64,000 bases of DNA. Origin: VXRD01 sp965232265. GTDB lineage: Bacteria > Latescibacterota > UBA2968. Shown here piece by piece: positions 1-8,543 of the stretch. Numbering within the stretch: position 1 is the first letter of the stretch; every line of letters begins with the position of its first letter. Location of the stretch: contig CBDDPH010000002.1 in the NCBI GenBank assembly GCA_965232265.1, positions 1,240,001-1,304,000 on the forward strand, given 5' to 3'. A model generated the notes under the pieces. That model did no database searches and was not told the DNA's origin. It saw nothing but the letters and a program-made list of their open reading frames with translations. Made by a program: the position numbers and the translations under genes.

Positions 1-393
1 TGTACCCAATCCGACGCTCAAAATTTTGAACGGTTGCGAAAGAAAAAAAAAGAAAATAATATCATGTAAAAGTGTTGCTAAAAATAAAATAGTGGCTTGT
101 GCTCGTAGAGCTTCTGTGGCGATACTCACACGGCTATGACCTGCGAAAAAACCAATCAGGCTATTGCCGAGGGCATTGACACCCAAAAGCGTGCTGGGGT
201 CGTATATGTCGATGAGCAGTCCCGATATAAAACCCAGTGCTGTCGCTTCGATTTGTCCTCGGGTAAAGGCAATCAAAACCAGTATGATGATGACGATGTC
301 CGGCGCGATGCCGTAAATGGCGAGGCTATTGACCCAAGATGCCTGGAGAAGCAGTGCCAGGAGAATGAGCAAAATATTGCGGGCGATAATCAT
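1..393 (-). CDS. mreD: Rod-shape-determining protein MreD (3' end beyond the left edge)
   Basis: The minus strand is open from an ATG at 393 to the window edge, giving the first 131 residues. They are strongly hydrophobic and start MIIARNILLILLALLLQASW, followed by an APDIVIIILVLIAF segment and a GFISGLLIDIYDP segment with LGVNALGNSLIGF, the pattern of MreD membrane proteins of the cell-elongation (MreBCD) machinery. The upstream in-frame stretch back to a TAA near 480 contains no other normal start codon, so 393 is the best start. The gene follows mltD by 87 nt in the same direction, which fits a cell-wall cluster. mreC and mreB are not in the window. Confidence 0.8.
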   Translation of the reverse strand, partial: MIIARNILLILLALLLQASWVNSLAIYGIAPDIVIIILVLIAFTRGQIEATALGFISGLLIDIYDPSTLLGVNALGNSLIGFFAGHSRVSIATEALRAQATILFLATLLHDIIFFFFLSQPFKILSVGLGT

Positions 394-480
394 TGGGTAG
401 GGAGCGGGTTTGAAGCGATGTACATCCCGTTCAGCCCGCCATGGCGGAAAGCTGACCGTAAGGATGGGTTGATGGTTTTA

Positions 481-2382
481 TTAATCGGCAATTTCTCGGA
501 CGCGAATACGAGTGCCGGGCCGCAAGCGCGATGGACTTCGAATGTCATTCCAAGATTGTAGGGCTGCAACACTGGTATCAAAGGCGCGTGCAATGCTCCA
601 CAGGGTATCGCCCGTGCGTACTGTATAAAGAATGGTAGATTCCGGTGTTCCATCTTTGGGGACCCACAGTGTGAGGCGGTCACCCGGGTGAATGGGATGA
701 TTGGCATTCAGATTATTCCACGCGCGCAGGTGTGAGACCGTGATGCCTTTTCGTTTGGCAATGCCCCACAGGGTATCACCTGTACGCACCGTGACATTGA
801 TCTGTCGATAGTGTTTGGGGTCGGGATTGTGGCTAATATTTTTTGTTTGCCGTGCTGGGCGCGTCTGTGCTGCCGCAGACAGGCGTTGGGCATGGGGATA
901 CATTGGAATGCTGAGTGTCTGGCCGATTTGCAGGCGACGAGGGTTGGTAATGCCATTGGCTGCTTGCAGGTCGGCTGACGACACCCCCACGCGGGATGCG
1001 ATACCCGATAGGGTATCGCCGCGTTTGACCACATAGTCGATGAGTTGGATTTTTTTACTTTCTGGTATTTGCGCGTAATTGGCTCTGAATTTCGCGCCCG
1101 TTCCTTTTGGCACGCGCAAAGTATAGGCGTTTTGCCGCATGGCGGGCGGTGTATATGGGCGGCGCAGTTCGGGGTTGAGGTGTCTCAGATAGGTGTAAGT
1201 CGTGCCCGCACATTCCGCTGCCAAACGCAGGTTCACGGGTTCTGTTACGGTGACTTTGTCATAAGACATGGGGGGTTGAAAGACGACATCTTTAAAGCCA
1301 AAAAAAGCGGGATCTTTGGCGATGATGACCATGGCCATAAACTTGGGGACGTGATTGCGGGTTTCTCTGGGCAGCGCGTCAATTTTCCAAAAGTCTCGGG
1401 TTTTAGATCTTGCAATGGCGCGGTCCATCCGGCCCTGTCCACAGTTGTAGGCCGCGACAACCAGGCGCCAATCTCCAAAGTAGGTGTATAGATGCGTGAG
1501 ATGTCGCGCAGCAGCATGGGTGGATTTTTCGGGGTTCATGCGATCGTCGATATAGGTGTTGCGCCGCAGGCCATAGAGCAAGCCCGTGCGGTACATAAAT
1601 TGCCACATGCCCAGGGCATAAACGCGCGAGAGCGCGCGGGGATTAAATCCGCTTTCGATCATGGCTTTGTACGCGAGGTCCAAAGGCAGGCCCTGTTCGC
1701 GGAAAACGGTCTGGATCATGGGCAAATAGGCAGTGGAGCGAGACAGACTGCGTTCAAAAAAATCGCGCTTTACCGTGCGGAAATACTGGATATAACCTAT
1801 GACCTCGGGCGTGAGATCAATCGGTATATCCGCTTGCCCCGCCAGCACTCTTATTTTGAGTTCCCGGTAGTGCGGATGATGCAACAGGTCGGCGACCACA
1901 GATTCGGGAAGGGCATTGAGCAGGGCTGCCAGTGGTTCGTGCGGCGGTATGGGCACACGGGGCAAAATCGCGTGATAGCGTTCGAGTGTGAAACGCATCA
2001 ACGCGGCCGATTTTGAAGCTGTTTCCGGTTCGGAAATAAAACGCTCGCGCAATATGAGAGATGTCGTATCGAGCAGAGCGCGTACGCGATGAGATTGGGT
2101 TTCGGCTGCGGCATTTTGAAGCAGTTTATAGAGACGGTCACCCGTGGGTTCTATATCTTCTATCGACACTGGATCTTCTATTGACACTGGCTCTGTTGGT
2201 ATAATGGGTTCTGCAACTTTTGGGACAGATACGGGTGCAGGCGCAGGTTCAGGTGCAAGAGGCGTGCGTGCGGTGGTTGCACAACCGCCAAAAACGATAA
2301 CTGCAATAAGACACAGGTTATACCGCAGGGCAATCTTCGCGTTATTGAGAAGATTTTGTCTGTACAATGAATGCTGTTTCAT
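481..2382 (-). CDS. mltD: MltD-like lytic transglycosylase lipoprotein with three LysM domains
   Basis: Predicted membrane-bound lytic murein transglycosylase that cleaves peptidoglycan glycan strands. A lipobox VFGGC places the lipidated Cys at residue 34. The SLT domain covers about 205-350, with the catalytic Glu in IESGFNP (E243), followed by the GMWQFM motif and AAYNCGQGRMDRA, as in MltD. Three LysM peptidoglycan-binding modules follow at about 449-493, 529-574 and 585-630, each with the GDTLxxIA motif. At 633 residues it is longer than E. coli MltD, which has two LysM copies. A GAGGAGGT stretch lies 14 nt before the ATG. The start overlaps the upstream SPOR gene by 41 nt, so the two are probably co-transcribed. 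Confidence 0.88.
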   Translation of the reverse strand: MKQHSLYRQNLLNNAKIALRYNLCLIAVIVFGGCATTARTPLAPEPAPAPVSVPKVAEPIIPTEPVSIEDPVSIEDIEPTGDRLYKLLQNAAAETQSHRVRALLDTTSLILRERFISEPETASKSAALMRFTLERYHAILPRVPIPPHEPLAALLNALPESVVADLLHHPHYRELKIRVLAGQADIPIDLTPEVIGYIQYFRTVKRDFFERSLSRSTAYLPMIQTVFREQGLPLDLAYKAMIESGFNPRALSRVYALGMWQFMYRTGLLYGLRRNTYIDDRMNPEKSTHAAARHLTHLYTYFGDWRLVVAAYNCGQGRMDRAIARSKTRDFWKIDALPRETRNHVPKFMAMVIIAKDPAFFGFKDVVFQPPMSYDKVTVTEPVNLRLAAECAGTTYTYLRHLNPELRRPYTPPAMRQNAYTLRVPKGTGAKFRANYAQIPESKKIQLIDYVVKRGDTLSGIASRVGVSSADLQAANGITNPRRLQIGQTLSIPMYPHAQRLSAAAQTRPARQTKNISHNPDPKHYRQINVTVRTGDTLWGIAKRKGITVSHLRAWNNLNANHPIHPGDRLTLWVPKDGTPESTILYTVRTGDTLWSIARAFDTSVAALQSWNDIRSPSRLRPGTRIRVREIAD

Positions 2383-3088
2383 AGCCTTTCTTTGTTACCT
2401 CCTCGAGTAATATTTCCGCATCGTTGCGCGTCTGAAAATTGCCGACGCGCACCTTGAAATAAGGGGGTTCAAAATCGATAAAAACATCGTCGCGCATCAG
2501 TTGAACACGCGCTTGCATTTGTGCATTTTCCGCTGAGCCTCGCGTGGATGACGAAAAAATCTGAACTCGAAACCCCGATGTGATATCGCTTTCAGGTAGC
2601 ACATTGGCAATTTGTGTGCGAACCACATAAGCATCGGGAAAGCCCAGTGCTCTGATCGCGTCGCGCAGTGTTTGGGCCGATTCGGGCGTGCGGCTGTTGC
2701 CCGCTTGAATTTTGTAGAGTTGGATGTCTTCGTCGAGATGAATATATGTCAGGACCTGAGCATCGCGCTGAATTTGTTCGCGCAAAGCTTCTGCCCGGTT
2801 GTGATCGCGGAGGGCTGCAACTTGAACGCGAAAGCCCTCAATTTGTGATCCTTCCGCAGGGGGCATTGCTTCGGCGCGTGCAGGTTTTTGCAACACCTGG
2901 TCGTCATCCATGAGGGTCTGCGGATCAAATTCTTCTCGCGTTGCCGATGAATCAGCAACCGACGAATTAGCAACCGACGAATCAGCCATCGGAGAATCGG
3001 GCGGGGGAGCGAGTTGGGGCTGTTGTGCGACACAGCCGATCAGGAACACGAAAAATAAGACAAATAACAAGATGTTTTCTCTTATCAT
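2342..3088 (-). CDS. SPOR-domain lipoprotein
   Basis: A 248-residue lipoprotein with lipobox LIGC (Cys 19), a low-complexity linker of near-identical ADSS/ANSS units at about 32-46, and two SPOR domains at about 82-160 and 167-245. SPOR domains bind denuded peptidoglycan at septa or wall-remodelling sites. Both carry the typical FRVQ(V/I) start and the central Y/F-K-(I/V)-x-x-G-N motif (YKIQAGN and FKVRVGN). The start has a GAGGAT ribosome site. The gene precedes the mltD-like transglycosylase with a 41-nt overlap, suggesting a shared job in wall remodelling, similar to RlpA-type partners elsewhere. A sigma70-like promoter lies about 90 nt upstream. Confidence 0.85.
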   Translation of the reverse strand: MIRENILLFVLFFVFLIGCVAQQPQLAPPPDSPMADSSVANSSVADSSATREEFDPQTLMDDDQVLQKPARAEAMPPAEGSQIEGFRVQVAALRDHNRAEALREQIQRDAQVLTYIHLDEDIQLYKIQAGNSRTPESAQTLRDAIRALGFPDAYVVRTQIANVLPESDITSGFRVQIFSSSTRGSAENAQMQARVQLMRDDVFIDFEPPYFKVRVGNFQTRNDAEILLEEVTKKGYETAFIVQTKSSQ

Positions 3089-3176
3089 TTTTCATCCTCG
3101 GGCGGTTGATGTTATTTTTTGTGTCATCAATCCCGACTGAATTATTCAGACATATATTTTTACCTGAGACCTTCAC

Positions 3177-3205
3177 ACTTTAAGAAGGCATGCAAAATTT
3201 GTCAA
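3177..3205 (-). promoter_or_regulatory. Sigma70-like promoter for SPOR-mltD-mreD
   Basis: On the minus strand a perfect -35 TTGACA (3200-3205) is followed after 17 nt by TAAAGT (3177-3182). It sits about 90 nt upstream of the SPOR lipoprotein start in an AT-rich gap that holds no gene. Confidence 0.6.
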
Positions 3206-3311
3206 TATCAATAACTTATATTGCGTTGTTTGTCGAAAAATGCTCTATTTTTTTCAATATCTTGTATATCTTGTGCAAAATAGATGTGAGGTGATGGACG
3301 AAACTACGAGT

Positions 3312-4349
3312 TTACTTTTTGAACCACCGCTCAAATATTTCTGTGTAATCGCCTTTTGCCACGCCTTTTTCCGTTATGATCGCGGTGACGAGGTGGTTGG
3401 GGGTCACGTCAAAGGCGGGATTGTACACATGGATGCCACTGGGCGCGGTTTGCCTGCCCATGCCGTGTGTGATTTCTTCTGTTTCGCGTTCTTCTATGGG
3501 AATTTGCGTGCCCGTATCGCGTTGCATGTCAATGGTAGATAAGGGCGCGGCCACGTAAAAAGGGACCTGATGCGCTTTGGCTAAAATTGCCAGCCCATAG
3601 GTCCCGATTTTGTTGGCCACGTCTCCGTTTTTGGCAATGCGATCCGCGCCGACAACAATGCTGTCGATGTTTTTTTCTCGCAACACCGCAGCGGCCATGC
3701 TATCGCATATTACGGTGACATCTACGCCGCTTTGATTCAGTTCCCAGGCCGTGAGGCGCGATCCCTGTAAGAGTGGGCGGGTTTCGTCGGCATAGACCGC
3801 GACTTGTTTGCCCGCTTCAACGGCGGCGTAAACCACTGCGAGAGCCGTGCCGTAGTCGGCTGTGGCCAGGCCGCCCGCATTGCAATGGGTCAATACAGTC
3901 GCTTGCGAAGATAGCAATTCGGCACCATTGCGACCAATCTGGCGGCATATCCTTTTGTCGTCTTCAAAAATTTCATGGGCTTCTGCAAGCAGGCTGTCGC
4001 GTTTTTCTGCGGGTGAATGGTCGGCTGCTTTGGCGAGGACCTTTTTCTGGCGGTCCAGCGCCCAAAAGAGGTTGACGGCTGTGGGGCGCGTTTTCGCCAG
4101 TGTTTGAATGCTTTCTGCGACATGCCGGTCAAAGTCCGCATCCCGCGCTATGGCTTCTTGCGCTGCAATCACGACGCCATAAGCAGCCGCTACGCCAATG
4201 GCTGGCGCGCCGCGCACCCGCAAGCTGACGATGGCTTCTGCCACCGTATCGACATCTCGGCAAGTGATGAATTTGTACTCTTCGGGCAATAAGGTCTGGT
4301 CGATGAGGCGCAGGGCATCATTTTCCCAGGTGATGGTTGGAACGGGCAT
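3312..4349 (-). CDS. mtnA: S-methyl-5-thioribose-1-phosphate isomerase
   Basis: Converts methylthioribose-1-phosphate to methylthioribulose-1-phosphate in the methionine salvage pathway; cytosolic. The 345-residue protein has the family's usual length. The N-terminal RVRGAPAIGVAAAYG motif, the catalytic Cys in VLTHCNAGGLAT (C156) and the catalytic Asp in VVGADRIAKNGDVANKIGTY (D236) are all present, matching C160 and D240 of the B. subtilis enzyme. It ends with NPAFDVTP, as is normal for MtnA. A GGAG site precedes the ATG. It lies 16 nt after rsfS in the same direction. No other salvage gene is nearby. Confidence 0.95.
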   Translation of the reverse strand: MPVPTITWENDALRLIDQTLLPEEYKFITCRDVDTVAEAIVSLRVRGAPAIGVAAAYGVVIAAQEAIARDADFDRHVAESIQTLAKTRPTAVNLFWALDRQKKVLAKAADHSPAEKRDSLLAEAHEIFEDDKRICRQIGRNGAELLSSQATVLTHCNAGGLATADYGTALAVVYAAVEAGKQVAVYADETRPLLQGSRLTAWELNQSGVDVTVICDSMAAAVLREKNIDSIVVGADRIAKNGDVANKIGTYGLAILAKAHQVPFYVAAPLSTIDMQRDTGTQIPIEERETEEITHGMGRQTAPSGIHVYNPAFDVTPNHLVTAIITEKGVAKGDYTEIFERWFKK

Positions 4350-4365
4350 TGGTCATCTCCAGTTG

Positions 4366-4749
4366 TCACGGGTCGCGGATTGTGTTGTCCATTACTACAT
4401 CGTCCTCAATGCGCTCTATCGGCGCGTCGCGCCACAGGCGTTCCAATCCGTAAAATTGGCGCGATTCTCGTTGAAAAATGTGTACGACAATGTCGAAAAA
4501 GTCGATCAACACCCATTTTCGCACATCATATCCTTCGACCTGATAGGGGTGTTGCCCTTCTGCTTTGAGCCCCTCGATTACTGCATCGGCCAGGGCGCGA
4601 ACATGCACGTCGGAGGTTCCCGTGCAGATGATAAAATAATCGACAAAGTCGGCTGTTTGACGCAGATCAATGGCAATGAGGTCTTCGGCTTTGCGCGATA
4701 GCAACTGTTCAATGCAGGTACTGCGAACGATTTCGGTGGTATCTGACAA
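4366..4749 (-). CDS. rsfS: Ribosomal silencing factor RsfS
   Basis: A 127-residue RsfS/Iojap protein that binds uL14 of the large ribosomal subunit and blocks subunit joining in poor growth. The family core is visible: KAEDLIAIDLRQ, ADFVDYFIICTGTSDVHVRALAD, YQVEGYDVRKWVLIDFFDIVVHIF and FYGLERLWRDAP. A TTG start at 4749 is chosen because AGGAG (4757-4761) sits 7 nt upstream. An in-frame start at 4797 would overlap the preceding gene by 38 nt and add non-homologous residues. RsfS next to a LytR_C protein is a common arrangement. Confidence 0.92.
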   Translation of the reverse strand: MSDTTEIVRSTCIEQLLSRKAEDLIAIDLRQTADFVDYFIICTGTSDVHVRALADAVIEGLKAEGQHPYQVEGYDVRKWVLIDFFDIVVHIFQRESRQFYGLERLWRDAPIERIEDDVVMDNTIRDP

Positions 4750-4759
4750 ATTGAAACTC

Positions 4760-5173
4760 CTATTTAAATACTTCCAATCCGCGATAATCTCGCCCAATGA
4801 TGACGGTGACTTCCTCGATGCGAAAGGGGTCGGGTGTTTTTTGCTGGATCACATTGGGCGTGCCGAGGACATTGGCGACTTGCCGGGCATATTCTATTTT
4901 GCCCATGCGGTCTATGACAATGGTCTCGGGAAAGTTGAAATTTTCAGCATTGCCCAAGGTCATGACATCTATGCCAAAATCGCGCAGTTTTTGTCCGACC
5001 TCGTTGGCTATGCCGCCCGTGCCACAGCCATTGAGAATTTCAACGCGAATTGTGTGAGAGACCTGGGGGACTTCGGGCACGACTTCAGGTGCCGTTTGCG
5101 GTTCCCAAAAGGCTTTTGTTGCAAAGATCAGACCGGCGATGAGCAGGCCGCCGAGAACCCATAACCATTTCAT
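4760..5173 (-). CDS. LytR_C (LytR C-terminal domain) membrane-anchored protein
   Basis: A 137-residue protein with one N-terminal transmembrane helix (about residues 3-20), a Pro/Val-rich linker, and a LytR_C domain starting IRVEILNGCGTGGIANEVGQ, with the usual conserved IEILNG start. The domain also occurs at the C-terminus of LytR/CpsA/Psr cell-wall ligases, but the ligase domain is absent here, so an envelope role is inferred. ATG at 5173 is preferred; an in-frame TTG at 5182 is the alternative, and no ribosome site distinguishes them. Its stop lies 10 nt before the rsfS start. Confidence 0.75.
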   Translation of the reverse strand: MKWLWVLGGLLIAGLIFATKAFWEPQTAPEVVPEVPQVSHTIRVEILNGCGTGGIANEVGQKLRDFGIDVMTLGNAENFNFPETIVIDRMGKIEYARQVANVLGTPNVIQQKTPDPFRIEEVTVIIGRDYRGLEVFK

Positions 5174-5211
5174 GTTGGGCAATATAACAATAAAAAAAAC
5201 AATAGAAAGCG

Positions 5212-5247
5212 AAAAAAAAAGGGCGCCAACCTTATGCGCTGGCGCCC
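5212..5247 (-). terminator. Rho-independent terminator
   Basis: An 8-bp stem GGGCGCCA / TGGCGCCC (5221-5228 with 5240-5247) is followed on the minus strand by a run of nine T (5212-5220). It lies 22 nt after the stop of the small secreted protein and separates that gene from the LytR_C-rsfS-mtnA group. Confidence 0.88.
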
Positions 5248-5268
5248 CTATCTGTTCAGGTCAGTCCT

Positions 5269-5736
5269 TTAATAGCGTCTGTACCTGTCGTTGTAATAAT
5301 AGGGATAGCCATGGCCATTGAAGGTGCTGAATCCAAATTCGATGCGAATATTGGGCTTGGGCTGATACAAAAGACTGACATTGGGAACGACGACTTGAAC
5401 GCCACCCGATGAGGTCGAACCGTAGCGCGTATTGCCCGACATGCGATTGACTAGGCCAACTTGCGCTCTGACGATGAGCGGTTTGGATATCTGGTAGGTT
5501 ATGTCGTTGAGATAATGCTGGTTCAGGCCGCCGCCGTATCCCGAACTGTAACTGATCCCGATGGTGTGGTTGAATTTGAGCTTTTTCAGGTCGAACAAAC
5601 TGCTGGTGGGTTTGAACCCGTTCACGAGGTTTTCACCTGCGAGCGGGATTTTGTTTTGCGGCTGAATACCAATGTCTGCCCGTGCCTGTGTCGCAATCAA
5701 GGCGACAACTGCAAGTGTGCAAATCCATCTGTGCAT
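5269..5736 (-). CDS. Small secreted or outer-membrane protein, unknown function
   Basis: A 155-residue protein with a clear signal peptide ending TQARA before DIGIQPQ. The mature part has alternating hydrophobic and polar residues (HTIGISYSSGYGGG, IVRAQVGLVNRMSG, VVVPNVSLLYQPKPNIRIEFGFSTF), which suggests a small beta-barrel or beta-rich periplasmic protein. It ends in a Tyr-rich tail. The ATG at 5736 is chosen because AAGGAGGT lies 7 nt upstream; an in-frame start at 5763 would put extra residues before the signal peptide. It has its own promoter and terminator, so it is a monocistronic unit. Family not recognised. Confidence 0.75.
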   Translation of the reverse strand: MHRWICTLAVVALIATQARADIGIQPQNKIPLAGENLVNGFKPTSSLFDLKKLKFNHTIGISYSSGYGGGLNQHYLNDITYQISKPLIVRAQVGLVNRMSGNTRYGSTSSGGVQVVVPNVSLLYQPKPNIRIEFGFSTFNGHGYPYYYNDRYRRY

Positions 5737-5771
5737 GTATAAGACCTCCTTGTTTGGGTTCACGATAAAAC

Positions 5772-5800
5772 AGGATACAAAATCTGAGATGAGATGTCAA
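5772..5800 (-). promoter_or_regulatory. Sigma70-like promoter of the small secreted protein
   Basis: Minus-strand TTGACA (5795-5800), a 17-nt spacer and TATCCT (5772-5777), about 36 nt upstream of the start at 5736. Together with the terminator at 5212-5247 it frames a single-gene transcript. Confidence 0.7.
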
Positions 5801-5932
5801 GGGTTCAGCTTCTTAGACACCTGAGCCTATCTGTGTGTTCCACAATAGAAATTGCGCTTGAAAGAGAGGGATGGGATGGCTATACTTATGTGTATTTCAC
5901 GCGAAAGGAGAATGACATGGCAGAACGAATAT

Positions 5933-6088
5933 CTACAACAGACGCACCGCTATCGAGGGCCGCGATGCGATTCGTTCCAACTCTTCGCGGAGAAATGCTT
6001 GCATGGACTGGCGTTGGCGGGCAGCGCGGACAGCAAGCGCGTCGTGTACATCTTCCGGGACGTCTTCTATAGTGATTTGTACTGGCAT
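5933..6088 (-). CDS. Short ribbon-helix-helix (FitA-like) antitoxin, probably orphan or truncated
   Basis: A 51-residue frame starting MPVQITIEDVPEDVHDALAV and continuing RAARQRQSMQAFLREELERIA. This matches the start of FitA/VapB-type ribbon-helix-helix antitoxins: a beta-strand with alternating residues, then the two helices with the RAARxxxSMxxxLR(E/R) signature. An AGGA lies 10 nt upstream and the start is only 18 nt after the carA stop, so it may ride on the carA transcript. Intact relatives run to about 75-85 residues; this one stops just after the RPSIA motif. No PIN-domain toxin follows; the next 170 nt contain only a promoter for the next gene. Family assignment comes from pattern recognition. 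Confidence 0.6.
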   Translation of the reverse strand: MPVQITIEDVPEDVHDALAVRAARQRQSMQAFLREELERIASRPSIAVRLL

Positions 6089-6106
6089 GATGGTTTCGTC
6101 CTGTGG

Positions 6107-7231
6107 TTATTTCGCGTCTTTCATCAACTTGGCAAACTCATCGAAGAGATAATCCGCATCGTGCGGGCCAGCGGAGGCTTCGGGGTGGTATTGGACAGAG
6201 AAGGCGGGCAGTTCGCGGTGGCGCAGGCCCTCGAGGGTATTGTCGTTGAGGTTGATGTGGGTGAGTGTTACGACTTCCCGGTCGAGGGTGTTGAGATCGA
6301 CACAGAAACCATGGTTTTGTGCGGTGATTTCGACTTTGCCCGTGCTGGCGTGCTGCACGGGCTGGTTGGCGCCCCGGTGACCAAATTTGAGTTTGTACGT
6401 TTTGCCACCCAGTGCCAGGCCGAGGAGCTGATGGCCCAAACATATTCCAAAGGTGGGGCGTTCGCGGATCAATTTGCGGATGTTTTTGACCGCATAAGTC
6501 ACGGGTTCTGGATCGCCCGGGCCATTGGATAAAAAGATGCCGTCGGGATCGATTTCGAGGAGTTGCTCTGCGGATGTGTCGGCGGGAAAAACAGTTACAT
6601 CGCAGCCGCGGTCAACGAGGTAGCGCAAGATGTTGTGTTTGATGCCAAAGTCGTAAGCCGCCACGCGGTATTTGGCTTTTTGCTTAAGATGTTTGGTCTG
6701 ACCTATTCCGAGATCGCAAAGGCCCTCGTCCCAATGGTAGGGTTCTGAGCAGGTGACGTTTTGCACGAGGTCACGGCCAATTAGGCCAGGGAAATCGCGC
6801 GCTTTTTGAACGAGGCTATCGGAATCGAGATCGATGGTTGATAACACGCCTTTCATCGCGCCTTGACGGCGGATGTGCCGCACGAGGGCGCGGGTGTCAA
6901 TGCCCTCAATGCCGGGTATGTTGTGTTCTTTCAGAAAGTCGCCGAGGGCAATGGTCGATCGCCAACTGCTGGGATATGGACAGTATTCTTTGACCACAAA
7001 GCCAGAGACCTGGGGGTTTTGCGATTCAAAGTCGGATGGGTTGATGCCGTAGTTGCCAATGAGTGGATAGGTCATGGTGACGATCTGGCTGTTATAAGAC
7101 GGATCTGTGAGGATTTCCTGATATCCCGTCATGCTGGTGTTGAAGACGACTTCCCCTTCGCATTCAATGTCTGCGCCAAAGGATTTGCCTTTGAATACGG
7201 TGCCGTCTTCCAATGCGAGAATCGCTTCCAT
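6107..7231 (-). CDS. carA: Carbamoyl-phosphate synthase small subunit
   Basis: The glutaminase subunit of carbamoyl-phosphate synthase, supplying ammonia for pyrimidine and arginine synthesis. At 374 residues it has the normal length. The N-terminal CPSase_sm domain (GEVVFNTSMTGYQEILTDPSY) is followed by a class-I glutamine amidotransferase with nucleophile C264 in FGICLGHQ and the His/Glu pair H349/E351 in YHPEAS. An AAGGA lies 9 nt before the ATG. It follows pyrC by 13 nt. The large subunit carB is not in the window on either side, which is unusual but known in scattered pyrimidine operons. Confidence 0.96.
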   Translation of the reverse strand: MEAILALEDGTVFKGKSFGADIECEGEVVFNTSMTGYQEILTDPSYNSQIVTMTYPLIGNYGINPSDFESQNPQVSGFVVKEYCPYPSSWRSTIALGDFLKEHNIPGIEGIDTRALVRHIRRQGAMKGVLSTIDLDSDSLVQKARDFPGLIGRDLVQNVTCSEPYHWDEGLCDLGIGQTKHLKQKAKYRVAAYDFGIKHNILRYLVDRGCDVTVFPADTSAEQLLEIDPDGIFLSNGPGDPEPVTYAVKNIRKLIRERPTFGICLGHQLLGLALGGKTYKLKFGHRGANQPVQHASTGKVEITAQNHGFCVDLNTLDREVVTLTHINLNDNTLEGLRHRELPAFSVQYHPEASAGPHDADYLFDEFAKLMKDAK

Positions 7232-7244
7232 GAATGTTGTTCCT

Positions 7245-8519
7245 TTATTGTTTGTACGTTACCCGACCACCCAGTATCGCCATTGTGGCCCGGCCTTTTA
7301 ATGACCATCCGTGAAAGGGCGTGTTGCGAGATTTGGATTTGAACTGATTGGCATCTACAATCCATTCGAGATCGGAATCGATGACTGTAATATCGGCGGG
7401 TTTGCCGAGGGAGAGGCTGCCGCCTTCGATGCCGAGGATGCGGGCGGGTTCTATGGTGAGTTTTGCAATCGTATCTGAGAGGGGGAGCAAGTTGGTGTGG
7501 ACGAGTTTGGTGAAGATGACGCCGACAGCGGTTTCGAGACCGAGTATGCCATTGGGTGCGCTGGTAAATGCACCCAATTTTTCTTTTATCGTGTGTGGCG
7601 CGTGGTCGGTGGCGAGTGCGTCAATGGTGCCGTCCTGTAAGCCTGCGATTACGGCTTCTCGGTCTTCATTGGCACGCAGTGGCGGACTCATTTTGCCCGC
7701 CGTGCCGAGTACGCGCACGTCTTCATCGGTCAATGCGATGTGATGGGGCGAGGCTTCGCAGGTAACGGGCAGACCCTCTGCTTTGGCTTTTCGCACGAGT
7801 TCGGCAGCGCGTTTGACGCTGAGGTGGAGGATGTGGAGGCGGCCCCGGGTTTGGCGCACGAGTTCGATGTCGCGTGCGTTCATGGCGGCTTCGCCTTCGG
7901 CGGGCATGCCTTTCAGACCGAGTTCGCGGGAGACCGCGCCTTCGTGCATGTGCCCGCCGCGCGTGCGTTCAAAGACTTCGGAGTGGGGATAAACTGCAAA
8001 ATCGCTGGCGGCGGCGCGCTCCAAAAGTTGGCGCATTAGAGTTTCGGATTCAATGGGGAGGCCGTCATCGGAAAATCCAACAGCCCCTGCTTTGAGCAGG
8101 GCATCGGTATCGGTGAGTTTTTCGCCCTGCATTTTTTCGGTTGCACAGGCGATGGGATACACGCGGGCATCTGCCGATTTTGCCTGTTGCACGATGTATT
8201 GGACGATTTCTGCGCTGTCCGTCGGCGGTTCTGTATTGGGCAAACAAGCCACAGATGTGAAGCCTCCGGCGGCGGCGGCTTCACATCCGGTTTTGATGGT
8301 TTCTTTTTCGGGAAAACCCGGATCGCGCAGGTGGACATGCATATCGATGAGTCCGGGTACGACGATTTGGCCTGAGACATCGACGGCCTCGGCATTTTCA
8401 ACGGCGATATGCGGTTCAATGCGCGCGATGCGCCCGCGCTGGATGAGCAGATCGGCGATTTCATCGCGGTTGTTGGCCGGGTCGAGGACGCGACCGTTTT
8501 TGAGCAGGAGATCGGGCAT
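7245..8519 (-). CDS. pyrC: Dihydroorotase
   Basis: Zinc amidohydrolase of de novo pyrimidine synthesis that cyclises carbamoyl-aspartate to dihydroorotate. The 424 residues fit the long, type-I-like bacterial class. Metal ligands H61 and H63 appear in DMHVHLRDPGF, a TGCEAAAAGGFTSVACLPNT segment follows, and the catalytic Asp lies in ATDHAPH near residue 305. The C-terminus has the usual PADITVIDSD segment. It is immediately upstream of carA, so the two form a pyrimidine unit, and it lies 24 nt after the LarA-like gene. A weak ribosome site leaves the exact start slightly uncertain. Confidence 0.95.
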   Translation of the reverse strand: MPDLLLKNGRVLDPANNRDEIADLLIQRGRIARIEPHIAVENAEAVDVSGQIVVPGLIDMHVHLRDPGFPEKETIKTGCEAAAAGGFTSVACLPNTEPPTDSAEIVQYIVQQAKSADARVYPIACATEKMQGEKLTDTDALLKAGAVGFSDDGLPIESETLMRQLLERAAASDFAVYPHSEVFERTRGGHMHEGAVSRELGLKGMPAEGEAAMNARDIELVRQTRGRLHILHLSVKRAAELVRKAKAEGLPVTCEASPHHIALTDEDVRVLGTAGKMSPPLRANEDREAVIAGLQDGTIDALATDHAPHTIKEKLGAFTSAPNGILGLETAVGVIFTKLVHTNLLPLSDTIAKLTIEPARILGIEGGSLSLGKPADITVIDSDLEWIVDANQFKSKSRNTPFHGWSLKGRATMAILGGRVTYKQ

Positions 8520-8543
8520 TGGAAAGGTTGTAAATATCCTTTC

